A DNA stretch of 64,000 nucleotides from Limnohabitans sp. WS1 (lineage in GTDB: Bacteria; Pseudomonadota; Gammaproteobacteria; Burkholderiales; Burkholderiaceae_C): contig NZ_NERU01000020.1 in the NCBI RefSeq assembly GCF_003063265.1, positions 1 to 64,000 on the forward strand, in the 5' to 3' direction. This document shows positions 8,400-17,400 of the stretch, piece after piece. The first letter of the stretch is position 1, and each line of letters starts with the position of its first letter. The translations under genes were made by a program, and so were the position numbers. The notes beneath the pieces were generated by a model. That model was given only the letters and a program-made list of their open reading frames with translations, made no database searches and had not been told where the DNA came from.

Positions 8400-9845
8400 A
8401 TGGCTGCCTACAACGTCCAAAGTCTGTTCATCTTCTTTGGCCTGGTTTCCTTGCTTGGGGGTCTGGCGGCGAGTTTGTTTTTTCATCGCCTGGACGCCTC
8501 GGCCCGCTATTGGACGGTGGCGGCGTTGCTTTGGGGTGTGACCGGCATACCCACTGTTTTTCGCGATGTTTTGCCTCCGCTGTGGTCTTACAGCATCCCC
8601 ATCGGTCTCAACAGCGCCAGTTTTGTGTTGATGGGCTTGGGGATCGCACGGCTGTATGACCACTCACCCCAACTACGCCGCTTGATGGCCCTGGCCGCAG
8701 GCACGGCGGTGTTCATTGTGCTCATGGAGTGGTGCCGCATCCACCTGGGGCCCAAGGCCAGCTTGTTCTTGTCGGTCATGGCGTTCGGGATTCCCTCTGT
8801 GCTGTCGATTTGGCCCGCCCGACAGGTGTACCGCCAAACCAGCAACCCTTTTGCTTGGCACATGCAATGGGTGCTGGGCGGCTTGGGCTTGCTGCATTTT
8901 GTTCGGCTTCAGGCCTGGATAGCCCCGTGGCGCATCGAAACCTTCACCCAGGACCATTGGACACTGGCCTTGTGGTCACTGATTTTTGTGTTCGGACTTT
9001 TACGCTACGTGATGTATGTGGCCATGCGCATTCAGGAACAAGCCCAAGATTTGTCACAAAAGGCCCTGGAAAGTGCCCGCTTGCAGGCCAACCGCCGCTT
9101 GCTTGAAGAGTTGTCACAACACGAACGACAGCGCAGTTTAGGTTTTATTTCGGGTGCCATATGCCACGAATTGAACCAACCCTTGACGGCCATTCAAGGG
9201 TACGCGGAGCTGGCGCAGCACCGGGTTCAGACTCAAATGCTGAACGATCCGGCCCTGTCCCAGTGTCTTGAGGGCATTGTCAGTGCCAACCAAAGGGCCA
9301 GCGAGATGGTGCGAAGCATTCGCCAATATGCCTCACCGGCGAGCAACACCACAGAGCGCATCAGTTTGCGCGACACGCTGAACAGTGCCTGCACATTGCT
9401 TCACATCGAAGCTCAAGAAAATGGCGTCACACTTCAAAAGCCCTTCAACATGCCACAGGCTTGGCTTCAGGCCGATCCGCTGCAGCTGACACTGGTCTGG
9501 CAAAACCTGATACGCAACGCCATCACAGCCATGGCGCATTCAACGCAGCGGCAACTGACCATCACTTGGATGCCAGAAGACTCAAATGGGGTTTTGAGCT
9601 TTCAAGACACCGGCCCGGGGTTTCCAGCCGACGCTGAAAAATTTGTCATGATGCCCTTCACCAACGATCGGTCCCCGGGCTGGGGCGTGGGACTGTCCGT
9701 GGTCCGCCACATCATTGCGGGTGCAGGCGGAAAACTCTGGTTTCACAACCTTCCAGGCGGCGGTGCCTGTGTCAAGGTGCAGCTGCCTTTGTCCGATGCA
9801 CCCTCTCATGCCCTTGATGATCCTGCCCCGAGGGCGATAAAGTAG
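8400..9845 (+). CDS. Orphan membrane sensor histidine kinase
   Basis: This 481-residue protein has an N-terminal membrane domain of about 200 residues with roughly six to seven hydrophobic helices and no obvious periplasmic sensor domain. A coiled linker (QEQAQDLSQKALESARLQANRRLLEEL) follows. The H-box is ICHELNQPLTAIQGYAELA, with the phospho-accepting His. The ATPase domain carries the N-box QNLIRNAITAM, G1 DTGPGF and G2 GWGVGLSVVRHI. The HELNQPL signature is typical of NtrB/DctB-like HK4 kinases. No response regulator is adjacent, so its partner lies elsewhere. The last residues (about DPAPRAIK) are encoded by degenerate REP sequence. The start lacks a good Shine-Dalgarno site; an ATG at 8389 is in a different frame. 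Confidence 0.88.
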   Translation: MAAYNVQSLFIFFGLVSLLGGLAASLFFHRLDASARYWTVAALLWGVTGIPTVFRDVLPPLWSYSIPIGLNSASFVLMGLGIARLYDHSPQLRRLMALAAGTAVFIVLMEWCRIHLGPKASLFLSVMAFGIPSVLSIWPARQVYRQTSNPFAWHMQWVLGGLGLLHFVRLQAWIAPWRIETFTQDHWTLALWSLIFVFGLLRYVMYVAMRIQEQAQDLSQKALESARLQANRRLLEELSQHERQRSLGFISGAICHELNQPLTAIQGYAELAQHRVQTQMLNDPALSQCLEGIVSANQRASEMVRSIRQYASPASNTTERISLRDTLNSACTLLHIEAQENGVTLQKPFNMPQAWLQADPLQLTLVWQNLIRNAITAMAHSTQRQLTITWMPEDSNGVLSFQDTGPGFPADAEKFVMMPFTNDRSPGWGVGLSVVRHIIAGAGGKLWFHNLPGGGACVKVQLPLSDAPSHALDDPAPRAIK

Positions 9846-10098
9846 CTTTTGCCTTTGTGAGAGTCCCCCTGAGGACGATGACTTTTTGCTTTTGTGGAAC
9901 CTGCCATCGGTGCGATTGGGCGTAGTCTGCGAGGGTTTTCGCGACGAGGGCGTCGCTCCTACAAGGGAAGGACCTGCATTTTGTAGGAGCCCTGTGCTCG
10001 GGGCGATGGCAGTGGTCTGCGATGGTTTTCGCGACGAGGGCGTCGCTCCTACAGGGGAAGGACCTGCATTTTGTGGGAGCCCTGCCGCCTTGGCGATG
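9820..10098. repeat. REP-like elements, two clear doublets plus degenerate copies
   Basis: This cluster accounts for most of the 329-bp gap between the sensor kinase and the recombinase gene, which converge here. CGTCGCTCCT recurs 90 bp apart (9951 and 10041), with GTAGGAGC/GTGGGAGC heads after CATTTT spacers. Degenerate copies lie to the left (about 9858-9920), and one reaches into the 3' end of the kinase gene. Bases 10099-10174 show nothing recognisable. Confidence 0.85.
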
Positions 10099-10174
10099 GG
10101 GGTGGCGCACGCCCTGCTTACCTGCGGGCAGAGGATTGGCTGCTGCAAAAAACATCGCTTGGTTTGCAATGTGT

Positions 10175-11239
10175 TCAGCTGTCTTTTGCCAAAGCGGGCA
10201 ATGAAGACAGCGACGCTTCAAATTGGGCACGCAAGCTGGCATCGGACACCTCCAGATAACGCATGGCCGATTTGACATCTTTCCAGCCCACATAGGCCAT
10301 GAGCGCCTTGAGGTCCCAGCCGCTGTCTCGGGCCCAACCGGCAAAGCCCCGGCGCATGGAGTGGCTGCTGTACGCCTCTGAGCCTTCGATGCCCACCTCA
10401 CAAAACAGACTGCGCAGCAGAGGAATCAAGCTGTCGGCGTTCAAACCCTGCGCGGCAACACGGCCCCAACGGTCAATTTTTCGGTACACCGGCCCTTGGC
10501 TCAAGTTGGCCAAAGTGACCCAAGCCTGGTAGGCGCTCACCGGGCACAGTTGCGACAAAGCCGGGCAACTGTGATGTCGCCCCAGGCTTTGACGGTCGGT
10601 TTTGCTGCTGCCCAGGTAACACACCAGCCCCTCGCCTGCCGTGATTTGGACATTTTCCACGCGCAAGTTGACCAGCTCATCCGAGCGAAAACCGCGCCAA
10701 AAACCCAGCAGCAAGAGACTGCGGTTGCGAGTGTGCCGCAGCAACGCCGCCATGTCTTGCAAGGTCTGGGCCTGTTCAATGCGATCACCCAGCCACTGGT
10801 CAATGCGCTGAACCACCTCGATCTCCAGTGGGCGGGCCCTTTTTTCAGCCACCCCATGCAGCGAGCGTATCCCTTTGAACACTTGGCGCACTTTGCTGGC
10901 CTTGGTCGGATCAGCAAAGCCATGGTCGACATGCCAGCGCGACAGGGCGGCCAGTCGCTGGCGAAGGGTGTTGATCGCCAAGCTGCCCGCGTGATCGGCC
11001 AGGTATCGGCAGATCTCGTCGCTGGTGGTGGGCAACAAGCCACGCCACTCGACTTCGAAATGGCGCACTGCCGCCGCGTAGCTTCTGCGGGTGTTTTCTC
11101 GTTCGGCCGCGGCCAGGTACTGCTCGACACGGTCCACGTTCTCTCCAGTTGTGATGCGGGTTGCGCGGTGGCCTCGACCTGGCATGTTATTTGGGCTTTT
11201 GCGTCGGCTGACCCGTTTGGGCCATGGCGTGATGCGCAT
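10175..11239 (-). CDS. Tyrosine recombinase / phage-integrase family protein
   Basis: This 354-residue site-specific recombinase has a SAM-like core-binding N-domain (about residues 35-130, VEQYLAAAERENTRRSYAAAVRHF). The catalytic domain carries Arg in GFWRGFRSDELVNL, Lys in GSSKTDR, the HxxR box HSMRRGFAGWA, Trp in YVGWKDVKSAMRYLE, and the nucleophile Tyr in that last motif. All catalytic residues are present, so it should be active. No excisionase, phage gene or visible att duplication lies around it. It is divergent from the KfrA-like gene across 175 bp holding two inverted repeats. The start is uncertain: a second in-frame ATG at 11185 would remove 18 weakly conserved residues. Confidence 0.88.
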   Translation of the reverse strand: MRITPWPKRVSRRKSPNNMPGRGHRATRITTGENVDRVEQYLAAAERENTRRSYAAAVRHFEVEWRGLLPTTSDEICRYLADHAGSLAINTLRQRLAALSRWHVDHGFADPTKASKVRQVFKGIRSLHGVAEKRARPLEIEVVQRIDQWLGDRIEQAQTLQDMAALLRHTRNRSLLLLGFWRGFRSDELVNLRVENVQITAGEGLVCYLGSSKTDRQSLGRHHSCPALSQLCPVSAYQAWVTLANLSQGPVYRKIDRWGRVAAQGLNADSLIPLLRSLFCEVGIEGSEAYSSHSMRRGFAGWARDSGWDLKALMAYVGWKDVKSAMRYLEVSDASLRAQFEASLSSLPALAKDS

Positions 11240-11302
11240 CCATGCCCAAAACCGCTATTTTTTCCATTTTTCCAAGACCTAAAAGGCCGTGTTGACGATC
11301 AT

Positions 11303-11331
11303 ACATGTGGTAATCCGCCATTACCCCATGT
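11303..11331. promoter_or_regulatory. Inverted repeat 1 in the recombinase/KfrA intergenic region
   Basis: Arms ACATGTGGTAAT and ATTACCCCATGT (one mismatch over 12 bp) flank a 5-base centre CCGCC, 64 bp upstream of the recombinase start. It could be an operator for the recombinase promoter or a recombination core, since paired 11-13-bp arms around a short centre are the usual layout of tyrosine-recombinase sites. Confidence 0.6.
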
Positions 11332-11370
11332 TAAAAATTTTGAATATATTTTATTTTTGACTGAAATTTA

Positions 11371-11393
11371 GTATGTAATATCATATTACGTAC
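11371..11393. promoter_or_regulatory. Inverted repeat 2, probable KfrA-type operator
   Basis: Arms GTATGTAATAT and ATATTACGTAC (one mismatch over 11 bp) surround a single central C, ending 21 bp before the KfrA-like start. Plasmid KfrA proteins repress their own promoter by binding such a dyad, so autoregulation is the simplest reading. Confidence 0.65.
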
Positions 11394-11414
11394 CACAGTA
11401 CACAAAGAGACATC

Positions 11415-12479
11415 ATGGCCAGATCAGGCATTTACAAGGCAGAAGTCCAGCGGGCAAGAGACGCGCTGTTGGCCATGGGGCGTCACCCCTCCATCGATGC
11501 GGTGCGCGAAGAACTGGGCCATACCGGCTCCAAAAGCACGATTCACCGCTTTTTGAAAGAAATTGAAGAGGAAGAAGGTCCCAAAAACGATTCCCCCTTG
11601 AGCATCAGCGAAACCCTGCAAGACTTGGTGAGCCGTCTGGCCCATCAGCTCAACGAAGAGGCGCAAACGCAAATCACCCGCGCACAACAAGCGCATGCGG
11701 CGCAGCTCAGCGTGCACCAGCAAGAGGCCGAAGCGCTCAGGGCAGAAACACTGGGCCTTCGGCAAGAATTGAAACAAACACACCAGTCTTTGGACACAGA
11801 AACAAAGGCACACGCCCACACCCGCCAAGACCTGAACGTCAAGATCCTGGAATGGACACAACTGACACAGCAAGTGATGGACTTGCAGGCCCAGCTTAAA
11901 GCCCAAGAAAAACACCGCCTGTCCTTGGAAGACAAGCACCAACATGCCCGCCTGGCGCTGGACCACTTCCGCGAATCCAGCCAAGCCCAGCGCACGCAAG
12001 ATCAACGCAGGCATGAACAACAAGTCCAATACCTGCAAACCGAATGCCGAACGCTGAGCGAAAGCCTCGCGGCCAAACAGCAAGACCTGGCACTGGCAAA
12101 CCAGGAAAATGTCCGTCTGTCAGGTGATTTGTCACACAGCCAAAGCGATGCACAACGCTGGCAAGACGAGGCCCTGGCGCTACCCCCCCTCAAAGAACAG
12201 CTCCAACAGGCACAAGCTCAAGCCGATTCACGCGCTCAACAACTCGCCGAACTGAGGGTGCTGCAGCAACAATCTGAAGCTTCAGCACAGGCCCTGCAAC
12301 AAAAAAATCAGGAACTGAGCGCACTTCAACAGCAAGCCGAGTTGACGCAAGCCACGCTTCAATCGGCCTTGTCGGTGCAAGAGCACATGGTGAACAGTTT
12401 GCTGGCCAAACTGACGGTCACCACCGCACCCGACAACACCGAGCCCCTCAACCCAGCAGATCCGGCAGACCCGCGATAA
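11415..12479 (+). CDS. KfrA-like DNA-binding protein with long coiled coil
   Basis: This 354-residue protein has an N-terminal KfrA_N-type helix-turn-helix (about residues 5-50: VQRARDALLAMGRHPSIDAVREELG, then GSKSTIHRFLKEI). An almost uninterrupted Gln/Glu/Ala-rich coiled coil runs from about residue 60 to 335. A Pro-rich tail (LNPADPADPR) ends it. KfrA proteins of IncP plasmids are autorepressors that also support partition through multimeric coils. Here the gene appears to be chromosomal, next to trmB, and divergent from a tyrosine recombinase. A dyad directly upstream suggests autoregulation. Function in the cell is unknown. Confidence 0.85.
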   Translation: MARSGIYKAEVQRARDALLAMGRHPSIDAVREELGHTGSKSTIHRFLKEIEEEEGPKNDSPLSISETLQDLVSRLAHQLNEEAQTQITRAQQAHAAQLSVHQQEAEALRAETLGLRQELKQTHQSLDTETKAHAHTRQDLNVKILEWTQLTQQVMDLQAQLKAQEKHRLSLEDKHQHARLALDHFRESSQAQRTQDQRRHEQQVQYLQTECRTLSESLAAKQQDLALANQENVRLSGDLSHSQSDAQRWQDEALALPPLKEQLQQAQAQADSRAQQLAELRVLQQQSEASAQALQQKNQELSALQQQAELTQATLQSALSVQEHMVNSLLAKLTVTTAPDNTEPLNPADPADPR

Positions 12480-12509
12480 TCGCAGTCTTTGCGACACACC
12501 CAAGCCCCC

Positions 12510-13259
12510 ATGACAAAGCCCGAAGAAAACCCCCGCGAAGCGGAACAGCCAACCCCACCCAGCCCACAGGCCCAGGACGCCCCGTTCATGCGCACCATCA
12601 AGACCTATGTGCTGCGGGCCGGGCGCATGGGCTCCGGTCAGGTGCGGGCTTTCGAGCAATTTGGCCCCCGGTTCTTGATTCCTTACGGCCCAGAGCGCCT
12701 GGATGTGCCCGCTGCTTTTGGTGGCACCGGCCCATTGATTTTGGAAATCGGATTTGGCATGGGTGATGCCACCGCCAAGATCGCACAAGTGCGTCCCGAT
12801 GACCACTTTTTATGCTGTGAAGTTCACGAGCCCGGGGTGGGAGCCTTGCTCAAACGCTGCGGCGAGGAGAACATTGCCAACATCCGCATCGTGCAGCATG
12901 ACGCCATCGAGGTCATGGACAACATGCTGGGACCCGACAGCCTGGACGGCGTGCACATCTTCTTTCCAGACCCCTGGCACAAAAGCCGCCACCACAAGCG
13001 CCGCCTGATCCAATCGCCCTTCATCGAGCGCCTGGCCCGGCACATCAAGCCTGGCGGCTACCTGCACTTGGCCACCGACTGGCAACCCTATTCCGAACAA
13101 ATGATGGGCGTGCTGCGGGCCGAGCCTTTGCTGGTCAACACCAGCGATGCAGCCGACGGCTTTGCCGCCAAACCCGACTACCGGCCCCTGACCAAGTTTG
13201 AAAACCGGGGCCTGAAACTCGGCCATGGTGTGTGGGACCTGGTGTTTCGCCGCGTCTGA
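12510..13259 (+). CDS. trmB: tRNA (guanine-N7-)-methyltransferase TrmB
   Basis: This 249-residue SAM-dependent enzyme forms m7G46 in tRNA variable loops. The SAM site reads LILEIGFGMGDATAKIA. The family signature is IFFPDPWHKSRHHKRRL, and the C-terminal TKFENRGLKLGHGVWDL motif is typical. The start at 12510 gives the usual short Pro-rich N-tail before MRTIKTYVLRAGRM; an in-frame ATG seven codons earlier has no better support. It lies 30 bp after the KfrA-like gene and ends one base before the pseudouridine synthase start, so trmB and that gene probably form an operon. Confidence 0.95.
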   Translation: MTKPEENPREAEQPTPPSPQAQDAPFMRTIKTYVLRAGRMGSGQVRAFEQFGPRFLIPYGPERLDVPAAFGGTGPLILEIGFGMGDATAKIAQVRPDDHFLCCEVHEPGVGALLKRCGEENIANIRIVQHDAIEVMDNMLGPDSLDGVHIFFPDPWHKSRHHKRRLIQSPFIERLARHIKPGGYLHLATDWQPYSEQMMGVLRAEPLLVNTSDAADGFAAKPDYRPLTKFENRGLKLGHGVWDLVFRRV

Positions 13260-13260
13260 G

Positions 13261-14178
13261 ATGCGCCATTCAGGGCCCCCCCGTCCCTTTCCCCTGCGCG
13301 ATGGGGTCAGCGCCAGTGTGGTGTCGGTGCCGCAGGGCGCAGCCCATTTGCTCGATTTTTTGGCCCAGCGCATGCCGGGCATCTCACGCAGCGAATGGGC
13401 CGAGCGCTTGTCGCAAGGCTTGGTGCTGCATGAAAACGGCCAAACCGCCCAAGCCGACGAAACCTGCCGCCCCGGCCAACGCCTGTATTACTACCGCCAT
13501 CTGGCCGATGAACCGGTCTTGCCGTTTCAGGCGCATGCCCTGTTTGAAGACGATCACTTGCTGGTGGTCGACAAACCCCATTTCATGCCAGTCACGCCTT
13601 CCGGGGCTTATGTGCAGCAAAGCCTTTTGGTGCAACTGAAAAGGCAAACGAGTTGCGCAGATTTGGTGCCCTTGCACCGCATCGACCGCGAAACCGCAGG
13701 TTTGGTGTTATTTGGCAAACGCCTGCAAGAGCGCGACGCCTACCACGCGCTGTTTCGCGACCACCGGATTCACAAGACCTACCACGCGGTGGCGGCGCAT
13801 GCGCCCCATCTGAACTGGCCACTTGTTCACGCCAGCCGATTGGTTCCGGGTGAGCCGTTTTTCAGAACCCAGGAAGTGCCTGGGCCGACCAACAGCGAAA
13901 CCCGCATCGCTTTGCTGCACACCCAAGGCCAACGGGCCCTGTACGCGCTGCAGCCCATCAGCGGCAAGCACCACCAGCTGCGGGTGCACATGAACGCCTT
14001 GGGCATGCCCATCGAAGGCGACCCTTTTTACCCCACCGTCTTGCGCGGACCAAACGCCCCCGAAGACTTCAGCCAGCCCTTGCAGCTTTTGGCTCAGTCG
14101 CTGCGTTTCACCGACCCGGTGACCGGCCAAGCCCGCCAGTGGACCAGCAGACTGCGTTTGTCACTCAGTCCGCCTTGA
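13261..14178 (+). CDS. RluA-family RNA pseudouridine synthase
   Basis: This 305-residue enzyme isomerises uridine in RNA. An S4-like N-terminal region (HLLDFLAQRMPGISRSEWAERL) precedes the catalytic domain with VVDKPHFMPVTPSG. The RluA signature LHRIDRETAGLVLF contains the catalytic Asp. The domain ends with ISGKHHQLRVHMNALGMPIEGDPFYP. The start is one base after trmB. Whether the target is 23S rRNA or tRNA cannot be decided here, since RluA/RluC/RluD/TruC share these motifs. The coupling with TrmB makes this a small RNA-modification operon. Confidence 0.92.
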   Translation: MRHSGPPRPFPLRDGVSASVVSVPQGAAHLLDFLAQRMPGISRSEWAERLSQGLVLHENGQTAQADETCRPGQRLYYYRHLADEPVLPFQAHALFEDDHLLVVDKPHFMPVTPSGAYVQQSLLVQLKRQTSCADLVPLHRIDRETAGLVLFGKRLQERDAYHALFRDHRIHKTYHAVAAHAPHLNWPLVHASRLVPGEPFFRTQEVPGPTNSETRIALLHTQGQRALYALQPISGKHHQLRVHMNALGMPIEGDPFYPTVLRGPNAPEDFSQPLQLLAQSLRFTDPVTGQARQWTSRLRLSLSPP

Positions 14179-14221
14179 TGCATTGAAGAGATGCGGCCCG
14201 CAGCGGTGTGCATGAACGGCT

Positions 14222-14456
14222 TTTGTGGGAACAACTCCCTTACCCCGATCGTGCCTCGCAGACCACCAAGAATCGCCCCGAGGGCGGGGCTCCCACAATA
14301 TGCAAACATGCCCCTGTCATTGCAGGTTGCCCCCTGTAACTGCAGACATGCCCCTTGTAGGAGCGACGCCCTCGTCGCGATCAAGCCTCGCAGACCACCA
14401 AGAATCGCTCAGAGGGCGGGGCCCCCACAACATGCAGGATTGCCCCCTGTAAGTCC
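14222..14456. repeat. REP-like elements, two doublets in reverse orientation
   Basis: This cluster fills most of the 315-bp gap between the convergent pseudouridine synthase and dehydrogenase genes. Hairpin 1 appears as ATCGCCCCGAGGGCGGGGCT and, degenerate, as ATCGCTCAGAGGGCGGGGCC. Hairpin 2 appears as GTAGGA plus stem GCGACG, loop CCCT, stem CGTCGC. The spacer GCCTCGCAGACCACCAAG is the complement of the spacer in the 5.7-kb array. Confidence 0.88.
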
Positions 14457-14493
14457 TGAACAAGCCTTTCACATCCAGCTTGACTGGGCCAGA

Positions 14494-17400
14494 TCAATCA
14501 CCTGGCAACAAACCCGCCAGCAACTGGCTCAAGTGCACGGCCTCGCGCTGAGCACCGTCGTGGATCTGGTGGCGGCAGCTGGTGCCGTCGGCCACCACAA
14601 TCGCATCGGGCTGGGCCCGAACAGCAGGCAGCAAACTCAGCTCGGCCATTTGCATCGAGACTTCGTAGTGGCTGGCCTCGTAGCCAAAGCTGCCCGCCAT
14701 GCCGCAGCAACTGCTCTCGATCAGCTGGGGCTTGGCCCCTGGAATCCAGCGCAAGACCTCCATCACGGGTGACACCGCGTCAAAGGCTTTTTGGTGGCAG
14801 TGACCGTGCAGCAAAACCGGGCGGTCCACCGGGGCGATCTGCGCTTTGAGCGCTTCCAGCTGCCCGGCTTGCGCTTCACGGGCCAAAAACTCTTCAAACA
14901 GCAAAGCCTGCTGTGAGATTTTTTGAGCCCCATCACCCAAGCCCATCACCAGCAACTCGTCGCGCAGGGTCAGCAAACACGAGGGCTCCAGGCCCACGAT
15001 GGACAGCCCTTTTTCGGCAAAAGGCAGCAGGCTTTGCACGACTTCGCTGGCTTTTTCGCGGGCTTTGTCCACCATGCCCGTGGCCAAATAAGTGCGGCCG
15101 CAGCACAGGTGCTGGCCGTCGTCTTTCAGTTTGGTCGCCACATGCACGGTGTAACCGGCCGCCTGCAGCACCTTGACGGCCGCGTGGGCGTTGGCCGACT
15201 CCAAATAGCCGTTGAAGGTGTCTACAAACAAGACCACGCCGCGCGCGGCGGCCAACACCTCTTCGCGGCTGGCGGTGGCTTGTGCAGCGCTTGGCGGGGT
15301 GTTGAAGAAGTGACGCATTTGCCATTCGGGCAAGCTGCGTTTGGCCGACAGGCCCAAGAGCTTTTCAGTCAAAGCGGCCAGCAGCGGCATGCGGTTGCGC
15401 AGGTTCAAAACCGGGGCCAAGTGAGCCGCCCAGCGGGCGTATTCGGGCAGGTAGGCCACCAGCTTGTCTTGCAACGTGTGGCCGTGTTGGGCCTTGTAGT
15501 GCTGCAAAAACTCGACTTTCATTTTGGCCATGTCCACCCCAGTGGGGCAATCGCGTTTGCAGCCTTTGCAGCCCACACACAGGTCCATCGCGTCGTGCAC
15601 CGCTTGGCTGGACAGGGCATCTTGCCCAGACAGACCGTCAATCTGGCCGCTGAGCGCCAAGCGCAAGGTGTTGGCGCGGCCACGCGTCAGGTGTTTCTCG
15701 TCGCGGGTCACGCGGTAGCTGGGGCACATGGTGCCCGCATCGAACTTGCGGCAGTGGCCGTTGTTGTTGCACATCTCCACCGCCTTGGCCAGGCCTTGGG
15801 CCGGGTCGCCGCCGGTGCCTGGGGCGCTGGTTTGCTCGGTGACCGGGTCGTTTTGCACGTTCCAGGCGCTCCAGTCGAGCGCGGTTTTGATGGGCACCAC
15901 CTTGTAGGTGGGTGGAAAGCGCATCAGCGTGGTGTCGTCCATTTTGGGCGGGTTGACAATGCGCTGCGGGCACAGCAGTTGCTGAGGGTCCATCTCGCGT
16001 TTGATCTTTGCAAAGGCCTCGTTGATGCGCGGGCCAAACTGCCAGCCAATCCACTCGCCACGGCACAGCCCGTCGCCGTGCTCGCCACTGAAAGCACCCT
16101 TGTAGCGGCGCACCAGTTCACTGGCCTCTTCAGCAATGGCGCGCATCTTGGCAGCGCCATCGCGGCGCATGTCCAAAATGGGCCGCACATGCAAAGTGCC
16201 CACCGAAGCGTGGGCGTACCAAGTGCCCCGGCTGCCGTATTTGCGAAACACCCCGGTCAAGGCATCGGTGTACTCGGCCAAGCTTTCGAGCGGCACGGCG
16301 CAGTCTTCAATGAAGCTCACCGGTTTGCCATCCCCGCGCAGGCTCATCATGATGTTCAGGCCCGCCTTGCGCACTTCCCACAGGTTTTTCTGCGGCGCAT
16401 CCTGAACCATCTCGACCACACTGCCGGGCAGGCCCAAGTCGCCCATCAACTCCACCAGCTCCTTGATCTTGTGCGTGATGTCGGCCTTACTGGGTCCTGA
16501 AAACTCCACCAACAACACCGCCTCGGGCATGCCGCCGTTGATGTGTGGCGACAAGGCGGTGCGGATGGTGGGCGCAAAGGCCGGGTTTTGCAAAGACAGC
16601 TCGATCATGGTGCGGTCCACCAGCTCGACCGCCGACAGCTGCCCCACGGGCATGCCCTGCCCCAGCTTGACGATGTGCTGGGCCGCGTCCATGGCTTGGT
16701 AAAAGGTCGGGAAATTCACCACACCCAGCACTTTGGCACGCGGCAACTCGGCCAAGCGCAAAGTCAGCGAACGGGTCAGCGCCAATGTGCCCTCGCTGCC
16801 AATGAGCAAATGCGCCAGGTTGACCGAGCCGTCCGCCGTGTAAGGCCGCTCGTTTTGGTTGCGGAAGATGTCCAGGTTGTAACCGGCCACGCGGCGCATG
16901 ACTTTGGGCCAGTGGGCGTCGATTTCACTGGCGTGTTGCAGCGCCAAGTCGCGCACAAAGTCACCAATCTGGCGAGCGCGGCCTTGGGCTTTTTCATAGG
17001 CTCCAAATTCGAGCAAACTGCCATCGGCCAACCAAGCCTCAGCCCCCAGCACGTTGTGCACCATGTTGCCGTAAGCGATCGAGCGGCTGCCGCACGAGTT
17101 GTTGCCCGCCATGCCGCCCAAGGTGGCTTGGGCGCTAGTGGACACGTCCACCGGGTACCACAGGCCATGGGTTTTGAGGGCCGCGTTCAGGTGGTCCAGC
17201 ACCAAGCCCGGCTCCACGGTGGCGGTGCGCTGCTCGGCATCGACCGCCATGATCTTGCGCATGTGTTTGGCGTGATCGATGACCAGACCCGCGCCCACGG
17301 TTTGGCCACACTGGCTGGTGCCGCCGCCGCGCGGCACGATGGGCACGCCCAAGTCCCGGCAAATGTCCAGCGCCGTGCGCACATCGGCTTCGTCACGCGG

